Positions 46,401 through 56,782 of a stretch of 64,000 nucleotides of DNA are shown here, piece by piece. This DNA is from Argentina anserina (Eukaryota; Streptophyta; Magnoliopsida; Rosales; Rosaceae). The number at the start of each line of letters is the position of its first letter. Positions within the stretch are counted from its first letter, which is position 1. The position numbers were made by a program, and so were the translations under genes. The DNA lies in the NCBI RefSeq assembly GCF_933775445.1, contig NC_065875.1, positions 19,157,555 through 19,221,554 of the forward strand, in the 5' to 3' direction. The notes under the pieces were generated by a model. That model searched no databases. It saw only the letters and a list, made by a program, of their open reading frames with translations, and had not been told where the DNA came from.

Positions 46401-46773
46401 ATGAAACCAGCTGGGACCAATCAAGATCTCTCATCTTTCATTTATGAAACCGATCGAACAAAAGCTTTATGATTGGACAGAATGAATAAGAATCTCTGAG
46501 CTTGTTGAATTTTAATTATGTGATCAATGAAGAACTTGGAGTTGGGAATGGTTGTGTGTGCGTCACGTATGGGATGGGGGTGGTGTTACTGTTACGCTTC
46601 TTTGGGAAATGTTATGTGATTGTCACCCTTTCCTCAGACCATGCAACACATGAAGGACGAGACTCAGAGATAAAAGAGATATTCTTTTGTTTCCACGCAA
46701 CAAATTGAGTATCATATCATCTTAAATGATCAGTACGTGATAGTAGCTAGAGACTCAAGTCAGCTACCTAAAA
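43496..46773. other. Intergenic, 3.3 kb, no supported gene
   Basis: AT-rich. A (CT)n microsatellite lies at about 45898-45920. I see no gene, RNA gene or closed repeat. Confidence 0.45.
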
Positions 46774-46781
46774 ATATATGC

Positions 46782-46867
46782 TGGAATTATATTGAACTAT
46801 ATTTTCATACACGAATTAGCTCTATATATAATCTAATTAGCATAAATTATTCCCGTGATTCACAACA
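46782..46867 (-). repeat. Copia 3' LTR (86 bp)
   Basis: Begins TGGAATTATATTGAAC and ends ACAACA on the plus strand. The polypurine tract adjoins it on the inner side. Confidence 0.85.
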
Positions 46868-46943
46868 CTCTCCTTCTAGTTGACGCATACATATCAATTA
46901 TGTCAAACTTGCTAAATGAGTCATAAAAGGCATTTTTAGACAC

Positions 46944-47477
46944 TCATTTTGTGAGCATATCGGCAAGTTGCTCTTCTGTATAAACAAAATAAAAACTAAT
47001 GATCTTCGCATCTAGCTTTTCTTTTATAAAGTGACGATCAACCTCCACATGTTTTGTACGATCATGTTGCACATGGTTCTGTGAAATATCAATAGTTGTC
47101 TTGTTGTCACAGTACAGCTGCATAACACACTTAGGCTTAATACCCAAATCTTGTAACAAATTTTTAAGCCATAACAATTCGCACACTCCCTTAGCCATAT
47201 CTCTGTATTCTGCTTCAGCACTAGATCGAGCTATCACTTTTTGTTTTTTACTCTTCCATGTAACAAGATTACCCCCAAAAAAGGTAAAATACCCTGATGT
47301 TGATCTTCGATTTGTAATATTTCCAGCCCAGTTTGCATCTATGAAGCCACAAACTTCAAGGAAAATATTGTGATTAGAGAACATTACTCCTCTCCCTGGA
47401 GCTGACTTTAAGTACCTCAAACTCCTTACAATAGCATCCATGCAGTCCACACTGAGATTATGCATGAACTGACTCAC
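46944..47477 (-). pseudogene. Copia RNase H domain relic
   Basis: Frame with ILRYLKSAPGRG-type start (VRSLRYLKSAPGRGVMFS), the core GFIDANWAGNITNRRSTSGY, SSAEAEYRDMAKGVCELLWL and HIEVDRHFIKEKL-like end, all typical of Copia RNase H. Open for 177 codons but without the rest of the polyprotein in frame. Confidence 0.92.
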
Positions 47478-47860
47478 TACACTTACTGCATATGCAACAT
47501 CTGGCCTGGTATGTGATAAATAAATAGGCGTCCAACTAGTCTATGATAACGAGGTTTTTCAGTAGACACTTGATCTGGATACTCTGCTAACCGATGGTTC
47601 TGCTCAATAGGAGTATCAATGGGAGTGCAGTCCAACTTACATGTCTATGTTAGTAGATCAAAGATATACTTCCTCTGACACATATAGATACCATCACTTC
47701 CCCGGGCTACTTCAATGCCTAAGAAGTACTTGAGTGTACCTAGGTCATTCATCTCAAACTTTGTGGCTAGTTGTTTCTGTAATCTATCCACCTCAGCATT
47801 ATCATTCTCAGTAACTATCATATCATCAACATATATAATTAGGGTTGTTACATTCCCTTG

Positions 47861-48130
47861 TTAATGTTTGAGAAATAACGTGTGGTCTGAATTACTCTGT
47901 CTGTAGCCAATTTTCCTCATGAATTGTGAGAATCTTCCAAACCAAGCACGAGGTGACTGTTTAAGACCATACAAAGACTTTCTCAATCTGCACACAAAGT
48001 TACTTGGAGAAGTGACCACACATCCAGGCGGAAGATCCATGTATACTTCCTCTGTTAGTTCTCCATGAAGGAATGCATTTTTAACATCAAAGACATAAAT
48101 ACATTTGGGTGATACTGTCATAACTTTCCC
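47861..48130 (-). pseudogene. Copia reverse transcriptase relic
   Basis: Reads DVKNAFLHGELTEEVYMDLP and LRKSLYGLKQSPRAW, core blocks of Copia reverse transcriptase. The following YVDD region (47480-47860) is present in broken frames. The part before DVKNAFL is missing: the sequence runs almost directly from the integrase piece into it. Confidence 0.92.
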
Positions 48131-48155
48131 CTGAAGGACACGAGATGAAAGACGA

Positions 48156-49058
48156 TTAATGAGGTATATGGGCACTAAAAAGAATACACCGAGCCATATC
48201 AAGTAAATGCCGATTTTTCCTTTCAGAAACCCCATTTTGCTTAGGTGTGTAAGGACATGTTGTTTGATGAACGATTTCGTGTGTGTTAAGGAACTCCTGA
48301 AAGACATGATTCACATATTCTCCCCCATTATCAGAACGAAAAACTCTAATGGTGGCATTATATTGTGTTTGGACAGAGGTATAGAAGGCGCGAAAAGCTG
48401 GAAAAACCTCATCTTTAGTTTTAATAAGAACAGTCCATGAAAGAAGTGTGCAATCATCAATAAATGACACATAATATCGCATTCCTGACATAGTAGACTC
48501 TTTGGAGGGTCCCTAAACATCAGAATGAATTAATTTAAAAGGAAGAATACTTTTAGTAGAAGTAATAGGGAAATACGTAGATTGATGACTCTTGCCCAAA
48601 ACACATGTCTCACAACGTAAAAAAGACTCGTTCACACTAATAAACAAAGTAGGCATGAATTTTTTCATAACACTAAAAGATTGATGTCCTAAGTGACGAT
48701 GCCATAACCAAACTTCACTTAGCTTGTCAAAAGTGGAGAGTAAAGTGGTCCGAGATTGTTCCCTTGGTTTTTCCCCCGCATATATTAGATCCAGATGAAA
48801 CAACCGGCCCCTCAGATACCCCCGACCAATTAACCCTCCGGTGAGAAGATCCTGAAATATCACATACATAGGAAAAAAAGTCACAGAACACTTAGCGTCA
48901 GTGTTCAATTGGGGAACAAATATCAAATGATGAGATAAAGTAGGTACATAGAGCACATTGTGAAGCTCTATTGTGGGAGTAATACGAACATACCATGTCC
49001 CTAACACGGGAAAGGCCTCACCATTATTAGTAACATAGGGTACTGGTGGAGGGGACAA
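48156..49058 (-). pseudogene. Copia pre-integrase and integrase core relic
   Basis: Two open pieces: 49058-48513 has the pre-integrase zinc-binding region (LWHRHLGHQSFSVMKKFMP, CETCVLGKSHQS, LIHSDV). 48491-48156 has the integrase core (YYVSFIDDCTLLSWTVLIK, FRSDNGGEYVNHVFQEFL, CPYTPKQNGVSERKNRHLLD). A stop separates them near 48515. The C-terminal integrase part is lost. Confidence 0.92.
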
Positions 49059-49640
49059 TACGGTAAAATAAGATTTGTCCTAAGTCATATGATCAGACGC
49101 ACCATAATCAATAATCCATGTATCAAAACTTACAAAGTTAGAAATATTGAAAGCTATAGCAATTTTACCACGACCAGCTATGGAGGCTGTAGGTGGTACT
49201 CCTTCTGCTGTATGATGATCATGTCCAACCACACCATATATATCTGGTTTCTGAACTAATTAAATAGCTGCTTTCGCCTGGGGACGATAATTAGGCCTCT
49301 TAGGCCTAAGGTGTGGATAAAACTTCCAACAGGTCGGACAAGCATGGTTAATATCATGACAATAAGAGCAAGGAGGGCGGGGCTGATTCTCGAAGCCTGG
49401 TGGTGGTCCTTGTCGATGAAGTGGAGCTGAAGTTGCTTGCGGAATAGGTGGTGCTGGAGATCTAGCATGAACAGTAAGACTGGAAACGACAGCCGGTGCC
49501 TGAAGAAGACTCTCCTACTGAGACTCATCCTTACAGATATAGGTGAAAGCGGTGATTAGGCTAGGGGTTCGTCTTTCTAAGAAATTCGCCTTTCACACTG
49601 TTATGCTTTGCATCAAGACCTTCTAGGAAATGGTGTGAAC

Positions 49641-50183
49641 TCATTCAAGCTCCTTCCCCTTTTGGTACCAAACAATTTCCTCTTGATTTTTAATCATGCA
49701 AGGACGTTTCACATCAATCTCAACCCAAATATTCTTTAGTTTGGTGAAATAGTGCGCCACCGGTTGCCCATCCTGTTGTATTGCCAAAGCTGTGCACATT
49801 AACTCATGAACCTGTATGAAATCAGAGTCATTAGTATATAAGCCTTCCAGTGTCTCCCATATTGCCTGTGCAGTGGCACATGCCTCCACCAGATAAACTA
49901 TCTCGTCATTCATAGCTTTCCACGGACATGACAAGACCATCGTCGTCGTCCCATTTTTTGTAGGCAACAATAGCATTAGGACTAGGGCCTTAGTGACGCC
50001 GGTGACATGCCCCATCTTGTGCCTGCCTCGAAGATGAGCGGCCATAATACGCTTCCATTTACGGAAATTGGTTCCGTTGAGTTTGGCGCCCCTAAATGAA
50101 CCACTGTCAGAACCCTTGACAAATACTTCGAATGTCAGAACATCAGAGATCTGAGAATCCTCCGCTTCGTGTCCAGAACCCAT
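49641..50183 (-). pseudogene. Copia gag relic
   Basis: 180-codon frame with LNGTNFRKWKRIMAAHLRGR and QAIWETLEGLYTND, typical of plant Copia gag (UBN2-like). A separate piece at 49528-49256 has a Cys/His run (CSYC-H-C-C) that would be the zinc knuckle region. The frame is broken between them. Confidence 0.88.
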
Positions 50184-50755
50184 TGAAAAAACAATTTAAA
50201 AAAATCAGGAATTATGCAGCAAAAAATCACAAAAAACGGATAAGAATCTGTCTTCGGTGCACTTGCACTATCGGTGAATCTGCACTGACAGTCAAGGCTG
50301 CTGAATCTGGGCCGGGTCAGGTCGCGTCGAATCTTGGCTGAGCTGGGTCGAATTTAAGCCGGGCCGGGTAGATTGAATCTGGGCCGGGTCGGGCGGTGCA
50401 GAGAGTAGCCGAAAGAGCCGAAAAAATGGGCGGAGAGGGGTGGCGACGTCAGAGGGCCGTAGCAACGCCGGAGGAGCGACATTGACATCAGAGGAGTGCT
50501 ACGGAGACTTCGGAGGGCGTCGGAGAGCAGCAACGCCGGAGGAGCGGACATCGACTTCGGAGAGCAGCGACAGTGCGGAGGAGTGATGGCGACGTTGGGG
50601 ACCGTCGAAGGGCAGCGGTGACTGAGACACGCAGACCGGAGTCGGACGGGAGGAGGCGGAGGGCACCGGCGACTGGCCGGAAAAAAAAGAAAGAAAAACC
50701 TAGCAAAAACATAGCAAGACAAAAGAGAGAAGAAAAAAATAGCTCTGATGCCGAA

Positions 50756-50844
50756 TGGAATTATATTGCACTATATTTTCATACACGGATGAGCTCTATA
50801 TATAATCTAACTAGCATAAATTACTCCCGTGATTCACGCTAACA
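50756..50844 (-). repeat. Copia 5' LTR (89 bp)
   Basis: Matches the 86-bp LTR with few substitutions and a 3-bp length difference near its outer end (CACGCTAACA versus CACAACA). Confidence 0.85.
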
Positions 50845-50852
50845 CATATATG

Positions 50853-52053
50853 ATTACAATTGATCATTCGATTGTTTGGAAGCAAAAAACTTGTTTATAA
50901 AAAGAAATTCCGCCTATTTAATTTTGCTATTATGTGCTTGTAAGAATGGTAGTTGCAACATAGCTCACTGTGTAACTCATTTAATCGCTAGCTAGCTTAT
51001 AAGTTCTATTTTAATCAAGCTTCGCCTTCAATTTTACAAACATAAATTTATATTGGACTGTGAGACTATTTTCATTGTGTAACATAAAGTGTGAAGATGA
51101 GACTTTTGTACGTGAAAATATTTAAAAGAGTTTAGATGGTTGATGTATTGAATCATTTGAATGAGCTTTCATTTCATATTTCATCTTACAATTCCCTTCA
51201 CAAGGATCACACCATGAACTAGGCTAGGGTTTGCAAAAATTGACTCCACTGTTAGTAGCAGATTATGGCAGTGCACACATTAAAGAAGAAATCAGTGGCC
51301 TATATGCAGATGTATCCCTGAATATTACAATCGATGCTTTTGGCATCTTTGATTGTATATGGTCCTCTCCTCTGACTCCAATAAATCTCTGTTCCCCTCG
51401 TGCATGTATATGGATAAAGACTCCTCCTCCTCCTATTAATAAATCCTGAGGATTTCGTATGCCATATATTAAACTCCCTTGAGTCTTGGTCCTCTTGGAC
51501 CATCAAAAATTTCAGAAATGAAAGGCGGGATCTGAAGAGCAGTTTATATTTTTTTGAAAAGGGTTTCCTCCCTTAGCTAAGCAAAACCAGCCTTCGGCCT
51601 CAATTGGCGTTCGAGAAGACTGAAGCTCTAGTCAAAGTTTCAAAATATGTGAATAAACTAAAGGTCGATAGATTCTACAGAGTACTATGTGGTTGCTGTA
51701 CGTTGTTGCCTACAAAAAAAGAAAGCAAAGCTTTACCCGGGTCTCACGCCCATCTCCTCTAGTCCTCCCTACCCCCTCCTCTCCTCTCCTCTCCTCTCCT
51801 CTCCTCTCAGTCAGTCCTCCTTCCTCTACTCCCTAAAATCCAAGCTCTTTCTTATACTTTAATCAACTTCATACGTACTCCCATTAATATATATAAACCC
51901 CAAAATACTCTAACCCAATCTAGTTTGATAGCTTTGTATTCAATTCTCAAACCCACCTCCCCTTCCCCTTCCCCTTTCCATAAAATACACAAATCCTTTT
52001 GCCTTCTCCTACCAATCATTCTCACATTGCTTGTTTTCTTGGTGTTGAGCAAC
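50853..52053. other. Intergenic and promoter of the PADRE gene
   Basis: No gene at 50853-51760. A TCCTC pentanucleotide repeat of about seven units lies at 51775-51809 and leads into the leader of the PADRE gene. Confidence 0.6.
51888..51897 (+). promoter_or_regulatory. Candidate TATA box of the PADRE gene
   Basis: TATATATAAA about 155 bp upstream of the chosen ATG, with a CT-rich repeat 80-110 bp before it. Confidence 0.5.
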
Positions 52054-52965
52054 ATGGGTGTGAGGTTCTTCACTCTCCAAATGATCCCCATGTGTTTTCA
52101 TGTCGCCGGCAACCACCATGTCTCCTCCCGCGTCCAGCTTCAACCGGACGACGATGAGGAGGAGTTTCAATCACCACGCGCTAAGGTGGGCGGTAAGCGC
52201 GCGGCGGTTGGTAATATTAAGGTCGTCAAGTTCGACGGCCTTGTGAAGATCTACAGCAAGCCGGTTGATGTATCAGAGCTCATGAGGGAGTTTCCTAAGC
52301 ACTTGGTGTGTGCTTCCGACTCGTTTTACATCGGCCAGAAAATCCCAGCTCTTTCGGAACACGACCAGCTCCAGTTCGGTCGAAAGTACTTTCTGCTGCC
52401 AAAGCACTTGTTCGAGTCCGTGCTCTCCTTCGTTACCATTGCATCGTTCGCCTCCTCCGATCCAGAATCCGAAAAATCCGACCAAAGGCCCTCGCCTGTT
52501 CCCTCCATCAACTCCAAGAATGCATTTCTAAGAAAGGTCGCGACTTGCGAGCCTTTTCATATACAGAAATCGGACACTGGCTGCCTGAGAATACGTGTCT
52601 CCGACGAGTTTATATCGCAATTGCTGGAAGAAGGCAAGCTCAGAGACGAAGCTAAAGTCGAAGAAGATGATGAACATAGCAAGGGTTTTGAGCCAAACAA
52701 CAAAGTCTGCACCACGCCGCAGTTACAGAAAGACTACTCGCAACTGGTTGGGGCAAGACAATGGAAGCCGAGGCTAGAGCCAATCAGAGAGACTCGAGAA
52801 ACCAAGAGAAGATCAAGACTTTCTTCGTTTGGGATGAGAAGATCAAAGAAGAAATCTCAACCCAACTCATCATCAAAAGCAACACAGAGCTCAAAGGGTC
52901 CAAAGAGTTCAAAGACTGAGCACCATTCAAAAGCCAAAACCAAGATCAAATCATCAAAGAAATGA
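52054..52965 (+). CDS. PADRE-domain (DUF4228) protein
   Basis: Intronless gene for 303 residues. I chose the ATG at 52054 (MGVRFFTLQMIPMCFHVAG) because the frame upstream to 51925 has no ATG. The DUF4228/PADRE domain (about residues 46-125) is recognised by GNIKVVKFDGLVKIYSKPVD, ELMREFPKHLVC, YIGQKIPALSEHDQLQFG and YFLLPKHLF. The C-terminal 120 residues are low-complexity and basic, rich in Ser and Lys, and probably disordered. Plant PADRE proteins are often induced by pathogens and abiotic stress (family knowledge); the molecular function is not known. The gene looks intact. Confidence 0.88.
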   Translation: MGVRFFTLQMIPMCFHVAGNHHVSSRVQLQPDDDEEEFQSPRAKVGGKRAAVGNIKVVKFDGLVKIYSKPVDVSELMREFPKHLVCASDSFYIGQKIPALSEHDQLQFGRKYFLLPKHLFESVLSFVTIASFASSDPESEKSDQRPSPVPSINSKNAFLRKVATCEPFHIQKSDTGCLRIRVSDEFISQLLEEGKLRDEAKVEEDDEHSKGFEPNNKVCTTPQLQKDYSQLVGARQWKPRLEPIRETRETKRRSRLSSFGMRRSKKKSQPNSSSKATQSSKGPKSSKTEHHSKAKTKIKSSKK

Positions 52966-53709
52966 TGACCCAAGTTTTAGTTAGGATTACTTTTAGGAGT
53001 TAGGATTGGAATTGAAATGAATATATGAATTGTGTACATACATGACTAGATTTTCTTGCCCTTAATTTGAATACAACGTACTGCGATTACTTTCTCTTAA
53101 TCTCTCCATGCTAAAGGTCTTATCTTCTGGGTTCTGCAAATTATTGGTTTTCCATGGAACAAAAAATCCAGGTGTATACGTGTAATATATGAACAGTCGT
53201 ATTTGTATTATGTGATGATGGTTAGGCAGAGAAGAGCTGGATAAGTTGGACTGACTGTCTTGCTTTAGGTGGAGGAAAAACAGTGATACCTTTAACTTGT
53301 TCTGGTTTTCTGATTTTTGGAGATTGGAACGCTGGAGAAGATGGACAAATTAGCAGTCAAAAAAGGTCTTCTTTTCCGTTGCATTCTTACACATATTTTC
53401 CAGATTAATATAACATTGTGTAATCGAAAAAAAGATTAATAAAACATTGTATTAATTTGAATTAAGCAATGGTCAAAATTTTGTGATGGTGCTTTTTTAT
53501 TTTTTGGGGGTCAAAATCTTCCCCTGGATTGTTTTTACAGGGACTGGGACTGGTCTTCTGCATGTTGTCTGTCCCTTATTTATCGTGGTTTATTAAATGG
53601 TGTGCTGCTCTTACATTTTGATTGACTGGTAATTTTTGGGGTGGATTTTAGTCCGGAGCCCGTTGGATTTCCGGAGGGCTATAAATAAAGATACGTACAG
53701 GTTAAGAAA
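52966..53709. other. Intergenic between PADRE and PPR genes
   Basis: 3' flank of the PADRE gene and AT-rich spacer with no further gene seen. Confidence 0.5.
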
Positions 53710-53856
53710 TTAATCTATTATACATCAATGTATGTTATACATATTAGATTCAACGGTTGACAATAAATATTATTTTTTTGACCCCACTCACAAAATAATA
53801 TCGACCGTCGGATGTGTAATGTATAACATAATTTGATATATACTAGAATTTTCCGA
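53710..53856. mobile_element. MITE family B, copy 2 (about 147 bp)
   Basis: Same inverted ends as the copy at 26235 (CATCAATGTATGTTATACAT at the left) and the same centre (CGGTTGACAATAAATATTATT, CACTCACAAAATAATA, CGTCGGATGTG). It ends about 130 bp upstream of the PPR gene start codon. Confidence 0.82.
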
Positions 53857-53985
53857 GGTTAAATGGTAACTTTCAGGACCGTCAGAGTCAAAACTATGGA
53901 CGTCATCCAAGCTTTGAGCCGGCTCACGAATCTCATTTTTTAAATTAGAAACCAGTCCTCGATGATAACATAGCTGTCATAGCAG

Positions 53986-56001
53986 ATGTCATTGTCTTCT
54001 TCCTTTACCCACAATGTGATCCATCCAGCTATGGAAGCCCTTCCATCCCTACAAACCCAGCGTCTGCTCATCAAAAACAACCCAATCAACAACGCTTCCC
54101 AGCATAGACACTCCCGGAGTATTCAGGCACCAACGAAGCTCGCCGTGGCACACCACATGTTCGACGGAATGCCTCACTCAGACACCTACGCTTGGAACAA
54201 GCTCATCCAAACCCACATTGCCAACAATGACTTCCACTACGCCGTCTCTACTTATCACCAAATGCTCCACCGCGGTGTTCGCCCAGATAGGCACACTCTG
54301 CCTCGGGCCTTATCTGCTTCTCGCCTTTCGGATGATCTGTCTCTTGGCAAACAACTGCATTGTCACGCTGTGAAGTTTTCATGCGCGAATGATCGGTATG
54401 TCAATGCTGCTCTTATTGAGCTTTATGGGCGGCTTCAGAGCGTTGACATGGCGAAATGTGTGTTTGATAAGTCTAATGTGAAGGATTTGGTGTCGTGGAC
54501 TATGATAGTGAAGTTGTACATTGCACAAGGTAAGCCGAGAAAGGCGCTTGATATGTTTGATGGGATGGTTGAGTCTGGAGGTAAGTTGGATGCCGTGGCA
54601 CTGGCGACGGCTGCTGGAGCTTGTGGAATGTTAAAGTCTATAACTGACGGAATGAAAGTCCACCGGGTTGCTAAGGAGCAGGGGTTGGAGTCTGATGTGT
54701 TGGTGAGCAATAGCCTCTCAAAAATGTACATTGAGTGCGGCTGTCTAGAGGAGGCGCAGGCGATTTTCGATCAAAGGCCTGTGAAAGATGTCATTTCGTG
54801 GACAGAGATGATTCGTGTTTATGTGAAGAAGGGAGGGTTCAATGAGGGTCTTAAATTGTTTCGTCACATGATTGCAGATGGAGTGAAGCCGGATCAACTC
54901 TCGGTATCTAGTGTTCTCCCAGCCTGTGCAAGAGTGTCTGCAAGTAAACAAGGTAAGGAAATTCATGGATACTTACTTCGTAATGGAATCAGTATGAATC
55001 TCATTGTCCAGAATGCTCTTACGGACATGTATATCAAATCAGGATTTATTGAATCTGCTTTGAAAGTTTTTGCCGGGTTGAAACACAAGGATATTATTTC
55101 ATGCACTGTGATGATATTGGGGTACAGTTTACATGGACAAGGTCACCTTGGAATTGAATTGTTCCGTCAAATTGAAAAAGACTCGAGCATGACAATTGAT
55201 GATTTAACATATGCTGCCGTACTTCATGCTTGTGTTGCTGCACGAATGGTTGAGGAAGGGAAGTTTTACTTCAACTGTATCGAGACACCTACAGTTGCAG
55301 ACTATACCTTGTTAGTAGCTCTTTTATCACATTCTGGACTCTTTGATGAGGCAAGGAACTTCATATCAGAGAAAAGAATCGAAGGACATGCACATGTACT
55401 AAGGGGACTGCTAGATGGCTGTAGGATTCACAACCAATTGATATTAGGGAAGCGGCTTGCTGAGCAACTGTGTGATTTGGAACCTCTTAATCCCGATAAT
55501 TATGTGTTACTCTCCAATTTGTATGCTGACTATGCAAAATGGGATATGGTCTTCGAAATTAGAGGGATGATTGAAGACATGGGTTTGAAACCAAAAGAAG
55601 CTTTTTCTTGGATAGAATTCAGAAACAAAATCCATGTGTTTGGGACAAGAGATGCAGCTCACCCAAGATCAGAGAGACTATACTGGGAGCTGCAGTGTCT
55701 GATGAAGAAAATGGAAGATGAAAATATTAAACCTGATTTTGATTATAGTCTCCACGATGTTTTTGAAGAGCGGGAGTGCATTCAAATTGGACACAGTGAG
55801 ATGTTGGCAATTTCTTTTGGTCTCATCAGTACAGCAGCTGGAACAACAATACGTGTAACTAAGAACCTCCGGGTGTGTCGCAACTGCCATGCTTCTGCCA
55901 AAGCTATATCCAAGATGGTAGGACGAGAAATTATACTCAAGGACCCAAAATGTTTCCACCACTTTAAAGATGGATATTGCTCATGTGGTGATTTTTGGTG
56001 A
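53986..56001 (+). CDS. Pentatricopeptide repeat protein, PLS class with E and DYW domains
   Basis: Intronless frame of 671 residues, typical of organelle RNA-editing PPR proteins, which bind a specific RNA site with their repeats and convert C to U through the DYW domain. Residues about 60-470 form PLS repeats (DTYAWNKLIQTHIANN, DLVSWTMIVKLYIAQG, DVISWTEMIRVYVKKG, DIISCTVMILGYSLHG). Then come the E/E+ motifs (NPDNYVLLSNLYADYAKWD, GLKPKEAFSWIEFRNKIHVF) and the DYW deaminase-like domain. It has the HSE zinc/catalytic site (GHSEMLAISFG, usually HSEKLA), CRNCHASAK and the end CSCGDFW. The N-terminus MSLSSSFTHNVIHPAME is basic/Ser-rich and could be an organelle presequence. A second ATG (MEALPSL, residue 16) is possible. 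The terminal tripeptide is DFW and not DYW, a known minor variant. Confidence 0.95.
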   Translation: MSLSSSFTHNVIHPAMEALPSLQTQRLLIKNNPINNASQHRHSRSIQAPTKLAVAHHMFDGMPHSDTYAWNKLIQTHIANNDFHYAVSTYHQMLHRGVRPDRHTLPRALSASRLSDDLSLGKQLHCHAVKFSCANDRYVNAALIELYGRLQSVDMAKCVFDKSNVKDLVSWTMIVKLYIAQGKPRKALDMFDGMVESGGKLDAVALATAAGACGMLKSITDGMKVHRVAKEQGLESDVLVSNSLSKMYIECGCLEEAQAIFDQRPVKDVISWTEMIRVYVKKGGFNEGLKLFRHMIADGVKPDQLSVSSVLPACARVSASKQGKEIHGYLLRNGISMNLIVQNALTDMYIKSGFIESALKVFAGLKHKDIISCTVMILGYSLHGQGHLGIELFRQIEKDSSMTIDDLTYAAVLHACVAARMVEEGKFYFNCIETPTVADYTLLVALLSHSGLFDEARNFISEKRIEGHAHVLRGLLDGCRIHNQLILGKRLAEQLCDLEPLNPDNYVLLSNLYADYAKWDMVFEIRGMIEDMGLKPKEAFSWIEFRNKIHVFGTRDAAHPRSERLYWELQCLMKKMEDENIKPDFDYSLHDVFEERECIQIGHSEMLAISFGLISTAAGTTIRVTKNLRVCRNCHASAKAISKMVGREIILKDPKCFHHFKDGYCSCGDFW

Positions 56002-56782
56002 TTACCTGCACGGATCCTTGAATCAGTGAGACTAATGATCCTTGGCAGTATCTGCTTCTGATGCTGCGATAGTTAGAAGTTAGAACAGAGCATCATGTTG
56101 ATTAGACGTAGGGGCATTGCCATGAATTCATTTCAGCTGGAAAATTTAATGAAGAGCATAGTTAGAGCACAGTGAAGCTGTGAGGTAACTAGGTAAGCCT
56201 TTGGAATTAGCAAAAATCACTAGGAGTGGAGAAAAAGGTAGATTAGGATACCTTGAGAGCTCAATTTCTTCCAAAAGTAAATTGCTTTCGCCTCTCAGAT
56301 TTTATCAATCATATGAACCTTCCGAATAAAAGTGTATATTTTCTCTGCTGTTGGATGTCCTCAGGATTCAAACTATTATGGCATTACATGATTTCTGTCT
56401 GGGATGCCAAAATAATATTGCTTCCATAGATATCAAGAACAAGAACACAATCAGATGAATTTTTCCTAAGAGATAAAAGAGACGGCAAATGAAGAACAGT
56501 GGGAATCAGAAACATATGACTAACATTTGCAAACATGAGAGATATGAACATGTAGAAAAACAGTCGGAGAAATGAAGGTCCGATTCTATATGTATAGTAA
56601 AACATCTACCTCAAGCACAGCACATCTAAAAAACACAAGTAGGGATCAGCACAATTCAATTCATACTCATGTTGCGTGTTCAAATAAGTAGAAAAGAAGG
56701 TCCTGGAAGCCTACTAGCAATGAATCCGGCCATATAAGCTCTCAAAATTTTGCAATACATCCAGACTAGTTATATAGCAAGC

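Larger units (their letters stand above)
46782..50844 (-). mobile_element. Decayed Ty1/Copia retrotransposon with very short LTRs
   Basis: Direct repeats at 46782-46867 and 50756-50844 are the LTRs (86 and 89 bp; TGGAATTATATTG to the final ACA). On the minus strand, CGGCATCAGAGC just inside the 5' LTR resembles a methionine-tRNA primer site, and AGAAGGAGAG just before the 3' LTR is the polypurine tract. ATATATG lies near both outer ends (46774-46780 and 50846-50852), each one C away from the LTR. Gag, integrase, reverse transcriptase and RNase H pieces occur in Copia order, all broken. At about 4.1 kb it is shorter than a complete Copia element, with a deletion between integrase and RT. Confidence 0.9.

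Noticed and set aside
50354..50722. ORFs in the GC-rich stretch between the Copia gag and 5' LTR
   Set aside because: The stretch is the untranslated leader of the Copia element; the reading is low-complexity (Arg/Ser/Pro) in several frames and matches nothing known.
51925..52053. Extension of the PADRE protein upstream of 52054
   Set aside because: The frame is open but has no ATG; it starts with TTG and covers the leader and the TATA region.
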